A DNA stretch of 64,000 bases from Meandrina meandrites (lineage: Eukaryota > Cnidaria > Anthozoa > Scleractinia > Meandrinidae), in the NCBI GenBank assembly GCA_963693305.1, contig OY855913.1:22108614-22172613 (forward strand), read 5' to 3'. Under the pieces are notes generated by a model. That model did not search any database. It was not told the origin of the DNA and saw only the letters and a program-made list of their open reading frames with translations. Each line of letters opens with the position of its first letter. Position 1 is the stretch's first letter. Made by a program: the position numbers and the translations under genes. Shown here piece after piece: positions 42,088 through 54,700 of this stretch.

Positions 42088-43075
42088 GTTTTTCCATGTA
42101 CGTTGGGCATGTACAAACACGTTTTCTTCAACAGACGTTCAAGCTAGTTAGCGGGTGAATGTGTGCGAACCAATAGTCACAATAGCGAAAGAACTTTCGA
42201 TTACGTAAGACGTCTCGTTTTCACGCTTGCATTTGATTGGCTAAACAAACACTGCTGCTCGTAATCACTTAGTAACGAGCCAGTTAGAAAGATAAGAACG
42301 ATTGTCAGTTGTTTCACAGATAATTAAGTTGTTTTTAATGGAATTTTTCCTGAATGTCATTTCCGTTACACTAACCATTTCCAATATAGTAGAATTCCGA
42401 GTTCTCGAACCTCCAGGGGAAACAAAAATGGTTCGAGAAATCGGGAGTTTCGAAAAACCAAGAGTTTTTACTGTATCACCAAACCAAGTCTATTGACCAC
42501 ATGGTGCGAAGGCGTTACAAGTAAATTAGTTGGTCCTTAAACTTAAGGGACTTAACGATGTACAAGTTCATTGGCGTTCTGATAGGCAAAACGTGCGACC
42601 AGGCTTTGTTCTTTCAAATGGAAGGGAAAGAGAACAAGAGGAAAGAAAAAATTGTAGAAAAGGAATCTTGAAAGGAAGTGAAAGTTGCTACTGGCTAAAT
42701 GTGTCCGTAAAGACTTGTCGCTGTCGCTGCCTTTGTCAGCTTTACTTGTGCCTGGCTACATATACTACTACACTTACAATAAAGGGGATTATGTTATATG
42801 TTACTAAAACAGTCAGTTTTCACAAGGGAAATCGCAGGTCGTGACGAAAGATAAATGAGGTTGCGTGTTTGGGCCTAAGAAATAAGAAAACAGCTGGAAA
42901 GGTTGCCTTCGTTTGTATTCTTCAAAGGTAGGTAATTATAAACTTTATTAATAACTTAAATCATTGAAGCGTGTACACAGACAATTCTTGAGCTGGTTTA
43001 TAAATACCGTTGGAAAATCACAACAAAGTAAGTTCAGTTTGTTCTGAATGGTAGCAACTAACTTGTGTCCGATCT
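42088..43075. other. Upstream flank of gene E
   Basis: No gene is seen. Short open frames on the plus strand lack domain features. The promoter of gene E should lie near 42090-42300. TTTATT at about 42949 could be the reversed polyadenylation signal of gene F. Confidence 0.45.
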
Positions 43076-46000
43076 TTACTGAATGTAGATTCTACAGAAA
43101 GCTGCATAAGTGTTTGGTGGAGCTCCTGGATGGCTTATTATTTCTCCACAACTAATGTCAGGAATACTCGGATTGTCTAGGTGATAGGCAATACCAACAC
43201 CACGTACCAAATGTGGTGGAGCACACTGCTGAGGCTGGGATTGCACTCCAACACGTGACTGGATCGTCATCATTGGATGCAGCGCAGTCAAGTTGAAACC
43301 CTGTACAAAACAAGTTCTGTCTACATTAGGCGGCGTCCAGGAAAATTGTTTCTTGGCGGAAAAATCTGTCGGCCACGTCTTGCTCATTCCTTCGTGGAAG
43401 GCTGAGTGAAGTGATTTTGCTGTGTAGTTCAGCAGTATGGCGGCCTTTCCGTTCGTGCTTGGAAACTTCATCATAACGCAGATTCTAGTGAACGGACTGA
43501 GCCAGTATCCAGGAAGTTTGGTTTCTTGCCATTTGGAAGCCGTTTGATAGGACGCTTTGCTAGTCCATTGATGGGAATCGTAGGAGAAAGTTTTCTGAAA
43601 CGTATGAAAATAACTATTAGATACAGCTTTTATAGGTGGCATGTGCCGTTTCCTATTGCATGGTTAATGTATTACGGATCGAGTGATTACAGCCTCGTGC
43701 CATGGCCAGAGTTATTGTGTTGTGTTCTAGGGCATTCAAGATACCTTAAACGCACAGTGCCGTACTCCAGCCATGTGTATAAATCAGGGTAGCAGTGAAT
43801 TTAACGTAGGGGCCAGTAGCAATGCTCCTAGTGCTGCACGTCTACATGCTAATGCAGAGATAAGCGTTCGCCTGAAAGGCTACTAGGCTCGAACGCAGAA
43901 GTTTACCTTACCATACAGTTTGTATAACACCGAGGACCTGTAAAATAGTATTTTATGTGGGAGGAGAAGGAAGGGGTCATGGAATGACGGACAACGAGTT
44001 GGTAATTTTAAAAAACCTTTATGCTTACACCAGCAGGGGCATTAAGTGAACACAGTCTGTTTCATTTTACCCTGCAGTGATGGCATTTTTGGTAGGCGAG
44101 TGCTGGACAATTTGTTTCATGTATCTGACCGCCATCTTGAAGTCGCAAGGAATGGAAGGAAGGGACGAGAAACCCTCTGATTTTTGAATTCAAGATGGCA
44201 AAGGTGGCGCTAGAAGAAGCTTGCTTCATTGCATGTTGATTACGGTACTAAATATCCTCTTGACAAGGAAAAATATAACTTCAAGAAACGAAAATAAATA
44301 AGATCGCACAATCAACCGAAGCTGGCCATGGAACGTCATACCTTTGAACCATCGATTCTCATAACTAGTGTCCAGGCTCCATTTCCACATTCGGAAAGGC
44401 CATCCATTCTACACCAGGTCTTCCACGTGATGTTACCGACTGTTATGTTGTAAAAACCATTTGTGCTTGAGCTGAATTGAAAGAAAATGCCCCAAAGTCG
44501 TTTTTCTGTTAAGTCCCAAATTTATACTTCCTGCTTCACGAAATTTTCACGGTAAAACTAAGAGTGTCTGAATGGGGTTAACCGACTAGCGACAAAAGGG
44601 CGAAAATATTACTGACTACCGACAAAAGGAGGAAAAATTACCGACTAGCGACAAAAAAATTAAGCGAGATTTACAGACAAACGACAAAGGTCGAGAAATT
44701 TAACCGACAAAGTGATGAAATTTTAACCGACAACCGACATGTGGACCCCCCCCCCCCCCCCCCCCCATTCAGACCCTCTTAAGAGCACCATTAGTTTCTC
44801 GAAGCGAGTGTTTTAATAATCTCTTTCGTGTACAAATTATTTTCTTCTCGGAATTACTTTGCATGTACGCAAATGTACAGAAACTAGAAATTTATGACCT
44901 TCTTTAAGTGGAGAGATTTACCATTTTTTATTTTCTAAGGCAGTAAAGTCGAGGTGGAACTTTAGAGACCACCTGCAGCTTTTCAGAGAACAACTCATTT
45001 CCTCGTTTTTTTTAGCAGCAGTGAATTACTTCAGCCATGAATAAAAGTACCTATTTTGTCGTAGAATGTCGTTACATGAAGCTCTCTTAGTCACTGGAGG
45101 AAAGAGTCCACGAGAATTATCGCTATCGTCGTCATCATCATCGTCATCATCATCATCATCATCATCATCATCAATGTTGTCTTTGTGTTTAATTTCAATA
45201 AAAGTGCAGCCTCCAGTACTGTCGTTCAGCGGATTAATAGACACCTTTAGGAGAACACATCTGTGGTTTAGTTGTTGTCCGTTATTTCATAGCTTATGGT
45301 TGATTGAAAATACAATCAATGAACGCTTCCTTCTGCAACAACAAATCTGACTAACTGATCTATTAATAGTTCTCTATTTAATTTGTGATAGCTAATAGCT
45401 TAAGAATACGTGTCCAAATCCAGAAAGCCGATTTTACCCTTTTACTGACAGACAGATGTGCGCTTATTATTAAGTAATTTGTTGCATTACGGTATCTAAG
45501 AGGATGTATATGCCTGCCTTTACAGTCGCAAGGGTATTGATGCGATCGTAACCTTTTCAGTCAAATCATAAAAGCGCAGTTTGCGACTATTCAAATAAAA
45601 GCTATTGAGCAGTATTTTTTTACGGTGCTAATTTAATGTGGGAAATGCTTTCAATTTTGAACTTGTGCGCACTTAAGAGGTCTATTAAATCCTTCTTGTG
45701 GACTTCAGTCCTTCAGTAAACATTTTCGAAATGGTGAAGCCAATGTTGGCTATGATTCTGCAATAATTATGGAACAAGCACATTTGTCGCCCGAGCAACA
45801 ATTTTCACGCAAATTATTATATTAAATAACATTTCTAAGATAACATTGGATGATGAACGCTTGAAATACGGTCATATTTCTGTATGTTTTTTTTTTTTAC
45901 AATCTAGGTCTCCTAATGTAATTTCCGTTTTTTGATGGAAGAGTGTGATAACAAGTGACAGCACCGTTGAGCTGTGCAAACTTGTGAAGGCAAATGACTA

Positions 46001-46886
46001 GCTATTATTTAAACATGATTTTATGGCTTATGATCTTTTAGAAAATTAGCATGATTTTGTTTTCTTTGTATTCTTTTCAAAACTCCAGCCGAGAGTAAAA
46101 GTGACAGAGAAGGACATAATTGTTCACGAAACATGTAAAAAAAAACCTGTAAAATGAAAGCAAGCCTTGTTTTCCAGAATTTTTTATAATGATAAAGATA
46201 ATAGAATTAGATTGAGACGGTGTGTCTAAAATGCCATCTGCGTCTATGTGGTCGAATGCGCGGTAAAATACAAAGGAAGATGTTATCCGCCAAAGCAAAG
46301 AAGGTGCATCGCTTTTTGTTTGTTGATTCACAGAACAATTGTGAGTGAAAAAGACATCAAAACTGCACTGTTGCAGTTGTCAACCAGAATCTTTTCCTTC
46401 AAAAAGTAATTTGGCTGCATTCACCTTTGACAGAAAAGATTAAAAAGTATATGATATATTTGAAATTAGAGCTTCACGTAGATCCTTTCTCGGACCCTTT
46501 CCCATGAAACAATTTAGAGCAGTAACAGAGCACCTGCCGATGAAGACTGTCGTTAATACATTTCTTACCTTTCTCATGGTCACAATTCTTGATCTTGTGT
46601 TATCATCGCCCACATAAGGCTCAGTGGAACCTTGGTCCTTCTTTTGGTACAAGGAGCATTTCTTAGAGTCCTTGTAAAAGGTTGCTTCATCACAGCTGCC
46701 TTTTGTACTGCATCGTAAGGCGCACGTTAGCTGACTATCAGCATTGAACTCGGCAATTTTATCGGAGTCACCGTGACGCGCTTGTTTCAGGTACGAAATT
46801 GCAAAGTATGAAGAGCAGAGTTTACGCAGATGGACGCAAGAAACACAAGCAAGAAAAATGATGGCGACGCGAATCGTCACGGTCAT
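43076..46886 (-). CDS. Array copy F: secreted PAN plus poly-aspartate plus fibrinogen-like protein
   Basis: There are four exons: 46569-46886, 45051-45244 (fused exons 2 and 3), 44342-44471 and 43076-43594. Joined, they give 386 residues, the longest in the array. The signal peptide starts MTVTIRVAIIFLACVSCVH. The PAN-like core is NADSQLTCALRCSTKGSCDE. The fused exon begins VSINPLNDSTGGC, runs into 16 aspartates (residues about 131-146) and ends in KRASCNDILRQN, the usual exon 3 motif. Exon 4 has ECGNGAWTLVMRIDGSK and exon 5 has KLPGYWLSPFTRICVMMKF. The acidic run would bind calcium or other cations, a common trait of biomineral matrix proteins; that role is inferred. The donor of old intron 2 is gone and the frame stays open through it, with exact length for the phases. 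An acceptor-like CTTTCCTCCAG remains inside the exon. Confidence 0.82.
44561..44780. mobile_element. MITE-like element in intron 3 of gene F
   Basis: The ends are AGAGTGTCTGAATGGGG on the left and CCCCATTCAGACCCTCTT on the right, in inverted orientation, with a C run of about 20 at the right end. The interior repeats ACCGACTAGCGACAAAA-like units three to five times. The interior motif resembles that of the element at 24593-24795. Confidence 0.65.
45125..45172 (-). repeat. Coding (GAT/GAC)16 repeat
   Basis: Sixteen consecutive GAT or GAC codons lie in the fused exon of gene F. Matching trinucleotide runs lie in intron 2 of gene E (38104-38132) and gene B (16560-16573), immediately downstream of exon 2. 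Confidence 0.92.
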
Positions 46887-48757
46887 GTTGCAAGGCGGAA
46901 TGAAATGTTTATTTACAAGAGTTGGCCTTGAGTTTCCTTTTTACATAACTGGTGATTGATTCCATCAAATACTCGCTCTTATTGGTTGTTTCTTGGTCAC
47001 GTGGTATAGTTAACAAAACTCAACTGAACCCGCCCAGGGTACAATTTAGTTGTTGGAATATTGTCATATAATTGGTTCGCAAGTCAAATGTTGATAAATA
47101 GAATTTTTTCGGAGGACATTCGTAAATCATCGTAAATCTTCGAACTTTCTTCGGACATGATCGTAATGTTTGTTAAGTTCGTTGATCTGTATGCCGATAG
47201 AAGCCGTTCAAAAGGATCCCGCACAAACATGAACTTTGTGAAGTATTGCTTCAAATAGAACGTTACATCGGGAAGGATGCATTCATCAATGAAGTTCTTC
47301 GTCCGTTATCTTTCTGAATCAACTTCAATCTCGGATCCTTGTTCCTTTTTGGTTTATTCTTACCTCTTTGCTGTTTTCTTAGCTTAGTTTACTTTATTTT
47401 CTTAGTATAACTTCAAATTAAAGGTACCTTAGTTTGTTCATCGAAAATACAGCTTAACGAGGCCGAGGCAGTGTAAACGTTTGTTAATGTGTTGATTGCG
47501 CCAAAAGAACGATACTTCTATTTGCTGTATATTTGTGATTAGTTTAAGGGGAAATTTTAGGCATGATAAATTTGCCTCGCAAGAAAATGAAGAAATACTT
47601 GACGCTGTGAGGGAACGAATTAAAAAGATTCAAGTTGAGGTTTTCATGTGCGGCTTCCCATAGCAGAGTCTTCTTCGATCTTCCTAGATTAGTTGGGAAG
47701 AGGAAGAAGACTCTGCTAACGGCCTCGAGAATTCATATTGAGCATGCTCCAAATCAAATTTAACCAAGCCTCGCTCACCCTCACTCTCAAGTTGTGATCA
47801 TAATTACATCAAGAAAAGATATTATTACGAGTCTGAAATTAATATATCGATATATCGGTTGATACCTGCTCAAAACTTGTATTTGGCCGGTAATTAGGGA
47901 ATTCAGAGGAGAGTAATCGACGAGCATTGGTTCAGTTGGGAATTGGAATTTCCATTGATACAAGTTTCTTTCCAACCATCGGGCAGATTTGGTAAATCAA
48001 CAATTTTGCCATGTCCGGTCGGAAGATATAAAAACAGAATTCGCTACTTTTTCGAATACTTTGTACGAAAGCGAAGCGGCCACAACTTTCGATTCAACGA
48101 TCGACTGTATACAAATTACCGTAGGCGCAGAAAAAGTCAGCAATTCCTACCATTGATCATGCGCAACAGAGGAAAACCGGTCTGACCGGGTCGAAACTAG
48201 TCTGGCTCATCCATTTCCTTGGATGAGCGGTAATTCAAAGAAACTCGAGGCCGTTAGCAGAGTCCTCTTCCTCTTCCCGACTAATCTAGGAAGATCGAAG
48301 AAGACTGCTCGCAGAGTACCGGACATTAAGTTTGTACGCATGACTAAACCAGGTTGTTTTGTTTGCCAATAACACTCTTCCAGATTATAGCGCTTAAGAG
48401 TGAAACTCTCTAAAAACAATGCCGATAAAACAACCCCATCATTTGGTAACTTTTCCACCGTTCTTCTGCAAAGAAATAAGTCGGAGGGACTTGCTTTACT
48501 ACAAGTTTATCGTTTGACTTTATGTTGGAGAGTATTTTATTCTCTCGTAACGAGCACGATAAATAATTACTATTCTCTGAACAAAGTCGTCTACCGCGAC
48601 TAGCGGCGCCTGCCTAACATCACAAATGATTCTACAGCTTTCTCTATTAAGCAAAACTGAGTTCACACAACCTTCCTACGCAAAAGGTTTTGGGAAGGAC
48701 AGCCCGCCTGATAAGCCTAATAGCGTCCTCGTATAGGAGACTAAATTCATCACACAG
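46887..48757. other. Region between genes F and G
   Basis: No gene is supported. The region contains a pair of inverted hairpins (47663-47728 and 48245-48307) enclosing about 0.5 kb. The short open frames here overlap these repeats. Confidence 0.5.
47663..48307. repeat. Inverted pair of about 63-bp hairpin sequences enclosing 0.5 kb
   Basis: The left block (47663-47728) and the right block (48245-48307) are near-exact reverse complements. Each is itself a hairpin: GCAGAGTCTTCTTC and its complement within the left block. The arrangement looks like a composite foldback element. Confidence 0.7.
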
Positions 48758-51700
48758 TCACTGAATATATATTTTACAAAAAGCTGGAAAAACCACCGGC
48801 TTATCATCATTTGAGTATATTTCACCACATGTTATGTTATATGGGAAACCCAATGACAAACCAAATCCGACTCCGCGCACAAAAAACGGTGATGGATGCG
48901 GGCAAATCGTCTCGTTGGAAACCACGCCGATTCGTGATTTGACGATAGTGATGTTCCTCCACGCTACCACGTTGAAGCCCTTCACCAAACAGGAACTGGC
49001 GACAGTGGAAGGAATCCTTGGAAAGTCTGTTTCAGATGACACATCTCCCTTCATTGCGTAGTTCTCACCCTTGAGCAGGACTGAATAAAGTGAAGGTGCT
49101 GTATGGTTGAATACTAGGGCTGTCTTTGTATTATTAAATTGAGGAAACCTTAGTGTGACGCAGATTCTGTTAAAAGGACTCAGCCAGTAGCCCGGGACCT
49201 TCATTTCTCGTCGTTTATTTGCCGTTGTTGCTTTGCTCCATTCCGTGGAATTATACCTGAATGTGTCCTGAAACGGAAATCAAACACAAAAACAAATCAC
49301 ATTAAAGGGGCAGTCTCACCAAAATTTCGTGCTACTTGAAAATCCAATGAAGGTGTTGGTATCAATTGGGAATTGCCTAACCTTGTTAAAATGCATTGTA
49401 CTAGTCACAAAAGTTGTTTAAAACCGGTGTGGCTACGGACGGGGAGGAAAGAAGTGGTCTAAAATGTGAAAACGTCGGGCCGACGTTTTCAAGTTTGACG
49501 GTGTTACATGGAGGAAAATCACTAAAAAACTATCGATTATGGTTTGTTCACATCCGAGAGAGTGAATTTATGCCTTTTTTGTCATTAAAAGTTAGTCTGT
49601 TGATCAGTGAGTGCACCTTTACAGTTCTAACATAGTTTACACAAAAACTTAGAAGACCTCTCGTGATACTGCCCCTTTAATACAAGTAGCTTAATGCGAC
49701 GAAAAATGTAACGCCTGTCTCCGAGCTAAGAGTGACGTTAAGCGTAACGTTAAGCGGCTGGAATATTGCTGAAATTTGTTGCGAGACAAGTTGAGCACCC
49801 GGTAGTAATACGAGCAACAACTCGTTCAACTTGCAATGCAACAATGTTGCGAGACAAGTTGAACAAAACTGTTGCCCGTATTACCGGGCCTTTACCACTA
49901 TTTCCATTGTGTATTACCTTTTTCTAATCAGTTCCTGTGTTCCCATGACAATTCATGAGGGCACTTTAATTGGTGGAGTGAAACTTGATTAAGTACCTGT
50001 GAACCATTGACTCTCATGACTTGTGCCCAGGCACCCCCGCCACATGGAGAGATTCCTTTCATCATACAGTGTGTTCTCCATGTAATATTTCCATCCGTCA
50101 GATTGTAATAATCGCTTGGTTTGGAGCTGTTCGTGCATGTGTACAAAGGAAAAGAACAAGAATACAAATATAAAAAAGAATGAGATTTGAATAAGAATAA
50201 GAATTAAATAAGAATATAATAAGAAAAAGAATTGAGTTAGAATTAAATAAGAATAAAATAAGAATTGAAAAAAAAAAAACAATGTAGGATCGTTAACGCC
50301 TCTTTTATGCATTATTGTTTTATTTCTATTTTCTATTGTATTTTCAGTGTCTGGTATCTGCAGCGTATCGTAGTTAAGTATATACTACACAAGTGAATAG
50401 TGCTTTCCGCGCGCGCTGATTGGTTAACTCGGAGGTGATTAGCAAAGTACCATTCACCTCCGAGAAGCCGAAGAGAAACAAAATGGCTTCGCGTGTCGCT
50501 TTGGGTACCAAAAGTTATGTTTTGGTCCGTATTCATTCAACTTGTTTGGTATGTACTAAAACAATTATTCACCTCAAGATAAGAGTTAAATAAGAGTAAG
50601 AATTAAATAAGAATAAGAATTAATTAAGAATAAGAGTTAAATAAGAATAAGAGTTAAATAAGAATAGGTATTAAATATGAATAAGAGTTAAATAAGAATA
50701 AGTATTAAATAAGAATAAGAGTTAAATAAGAATAAGTATTAAATAAGAATACGAGTTGAATAAGAATAAGTATTAAATAAGAATAAGAGTTAAATAAGAA
50801 TAAGAGTTAAAAAAGAATAAGAGTTAAATAGGAATAAGTATTAAATAAGAATAAGTATTAAATAAGAATAAGAGTTAAATACGAATAAGAGTTAAAAAAG
50901 AATAAGAGTTAAAAAAGAATAAGAGTTAAATAGGAATAAGTATTAAATAAGAATAAGTATTAAATAAGAATAAGAGTTAAATACGAATAAGAGTTAAATA
51001 AGAATAGGAGTTAAAAAAGAATAAGAGTTAAAAAAGAATAAGAGTTAAATAGGAATAAGTATTAAATAAGAATAAGTATTAAATAAGAATAAGAGTTAAA
51101 TAAGAATAAGTATTAAATAAGAATGAGTATTCAATAAGAATAAGAGTTAAATACGAATAAGTATTAAATAAGAATAAGTATTAAACAAGAATAAGAGTTA
51201 AATAAGAATAAGTATTAAATAAGAATAAGTATTAAACAAGAATAAGAGTTAAATAAGAATAAGTATTAAATAAGAATAAGTATTAAATAAGAATAAGAGT
51301 TAAATAAGAATAAGTATTAAATAAGAATAAGTATTAAATAAGAATAAGAGTTAAATAAGAATAAGAGTTAAATACGAATAAGTATTAAATAAGAATAAGT
51401 ATTAAACAAGAATAAGTATTAAATAAGAATAAGTATTAAACAAGAATAAGAGTTAAATAAGAATAAGTATTAAATAAGAATAAGTATTAAACAAGAATAA
51501 GTATTAAACAAGAATAAGTATTAAATAAGAATGAGTATTAAATAAGAATAAGAGTTAAATAAGAATAAGTATTAAATAAGAATAAGTATTAAACAAGAAT
51601 AAGTATTAAACAAGAATAAGTATTAAATAAGAATAAGTATTAAATAAGAATAAGTATTAAACAAGAATAAGAGTTAAATAAGAATAAGTATTAAATAAGA

Positions 51701-54700
51701 ATAAGTATTAAACAAGAATAAGAGTTAAATAAGAATAAGTATTAAATAAGAATAAGTATTAAATAAGAATAAGAGTTAAATAAGAATAAGTATTAAATAA
51801 GAATGAGTATTAAATAAGAATAAGAGTTAAATAAGAATAAGTATTAAATAAGAATAAGTATTAAACAAGAATAAGTATTAAACAAGAATAAGTATTAAAT
51901 AAGAATGAGTATTAAATAAGAATAAGAGTTAAATAGGAATAAGTATTAAATAAGAATAAGAGTTAAATACGAATAAGTATTAAATAAGAATAAGTATTAA
52001 ACAAGAATAAGAGTTAAATAAGAATAAGTATTAAATAAGAATAAGAGTTAAATACGAATAAGTATTAAATAAGAATAAGTATTAAACAAGAATAAGAGTT
52101 AAATAAGAATAAGTATTAAATAAGAATAAGTATTAAATAAGAATAAGAGTTAAATAAGAATAAGTATTAAATAAGAATGAGTATTAAATAAGAATAAGAG
52201 TTAAATACGAATAAGTATTAAATAAGAATAAGTATTAAACAAGAATAAGAGTTAAATAAGAATAAGTATTAAATAAGAATAAGTATTAAACAAGAATAAG
52301 AGTTAAATAAGAATAAGTATTAAATAAGAATAAGTATTAAACAAGAATAAGAGTTAAATACGAATAAGTATTAAATAAGAATAAGTATTAAACAAGAATA
52401 AGAGTTAAATAAGAATAAGTATTAAACAAGAATAAGAGTTAAATAAGAATGAGTATTAAACAAGAATAAGAGTTAAATACGAATAAGTATTAAACAAGAA
52501 TAAGAGTTAAATAAGAATAAGTATTAAACAAGAATAAGAGTTAAATAAGAATAAGTATTAAACAAGAATAAGAGTTAAATACGAATAAGTATTAAATAAG
52601 AATAAGTATTAAACAAGAATAAGTATTAAATAAGAATGAGTATTAAATAAGAATAAGAGTTAAATACGAATAAGTATTAAATAAGAATAAGTATTAAACA
52701 AGAATAAGAGTTAAATAAGAATAAGTATTAAATAAGAATAAGTATTAAATAAGAATGAGTATTAAATAAGAATAAGAGTTAAATACGAATAAGTATTAAA
52801 TAAGAATAAGAGTTAAATAAGAATAAGTATTAAATAAGAATAAGAGTTAAATAAGAATAAGTATTAAATAAGAATAAGTATTAAATAAGAATAAGAGTTA
52901 AATAAGAATAAGTATTAAACAAGAATAAGTATTAAATAAGAATAAGAGTTAAATAAGAATAAGTATTAAATAAGAATAAGTATTAAATAAGAATAAGAGT
53001 TAAATAAGAATAAGTATTAAATAAGAATAAGTATTAAATAAGAATAAGAGTTAAATAAGAATAAGTATTAAATAAGAATAAGTATTAAATAAGAATAAGA
53101 GTTAAATAAGAATAAGTGTTAAATAAGAATAAGTATTAAATAAGAATAAGAGTTAAATAAGAATAAGTATTAAATAAGAATAAGTATTAAATAAGAATAA
53201 GAGTTAAATAAGAATAAGTATTAAATAAGAATAAGTATTAAATAAGAATAAGAGTTAAATAAGAATAAGTATTAAATAAGAATAAGTATTAAATAAGAAT
53301 AAGTATTAAATAAGAATAAGAGTTAAATAAGAATAAGTATTAAATAAGAATAAGAATTAAATAAGAATAAGAGTTAAATAAGAATAAGTATTAAATAAGA
53401 ATAAGTATTAAATAAGAATAAGAGTTAAATAAGAATAAGTATTAAATAAGAATAAGAATTAAATAAGAATAAGAGTTAAATAAGAATAAGTATTAAATAA
53501 GAATAAGAATTAAATAAGAATAAGAGTTAAATAAGAATAAGAGTTAAAAAAGAATAAGAGTTAAATAAGAATAAGAATTAAATAAGAATAAGTATTAAAT
53601 AAGAATAAGAGTTAAATACGAATAAGAATAATTTTTAAATAAGAATAAGAGTTAAATAAGAATAAGAGTTGAATAAGAATAAGAGTTAAATAAGAGTAAG
53701 TATTTAATAAGAATAATTTTTAAATAAGAATAAGAGTTAAATAAGAATAAGAATAATTTTTAAATAAGAATAAAAGTTAAATAAGAATAAGAGTTGAATA
53801 AGAATAAGAGTTAAATAAGAATAAGAGTTAAATAAGAATAAGAATAATTTTTAAATAAGAATAAGAGTTAAATAAGAATAAGAGTTGAATAAGAATAAGA
53901 GTTAAATAAGAGTAAGTATTTAATAAGAATAAGTATTAAATAAGAATAAGAATTAAATAAAAATAAGGGTTGAATAACAATAACAATTAAATAAGAATAA
54001 GTATTAAATAAGAATAAGTATTAAATAAGAGTTAAATAAGAATAAGAGTTGAATAAGAATAAGAGTTAAATAAGAATAAGAGTTAAATAAGAATAAGTAT
54101 TAAATAAGAATACGAGTTAAATAAGAATAAGAGTTGAATAAGAATAAGAGTTAAATAAGAATAAGAGTTAAATAAGAATAAGTATTAAATAAGAATACGA
54201 GTTAAATAAGAATAAGAGTTGAATAAGAATAAGAGTTAAATAAGAATAAGAGTTAAATAAGAATAAGTATTAAATAAGAGTTAAATAAGAATAAGAGTTG
54301 AATAAGAATAAGAGTAAAATAAGAATAATCTCAAAATTGCACTCGTCTCAACTACGATCGGTTCGTGTCTACTTCAGAAACCATTGAAACTCTTCCGTCC
54401 AACTTCGGAGATCTTCGAAAGACTTCGGTTGAACTTCGGAAATCTTCTAAATTCTTCGGGTCAACTTCGGAAATCTTCGGACGTCTTCGGATAAACTTGG
54501 GAAATCTTTTGTAATCTTTGGGTCAACTTTGAAAAAGTTGGAAAGTCTTATCTTGCGAAGAGTTATCAAATTTTAGACCTACTAGAAATTTTGCGACTAA
54601 GTTATAAGTTTTATTTAACATAAATTTTCCGAGTATTTCTGAATTTTTAGTGTGAGCGAGTTCAGATATATGAAGGAAAATTATGCTGATCAAACAAAAA

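Noticed and set aside
45066..45350. A plus-strand poly-serine protein
   Set aside because: It is the antisense of the poly-aspartate exon. The minus frame fits the exon phases and motifs of the gene family.
50576..54330. A CRISPR-like array
   Set aside because: Units are contiguous 17-mers with no unique spacers. This is a eukaryotic satellite.
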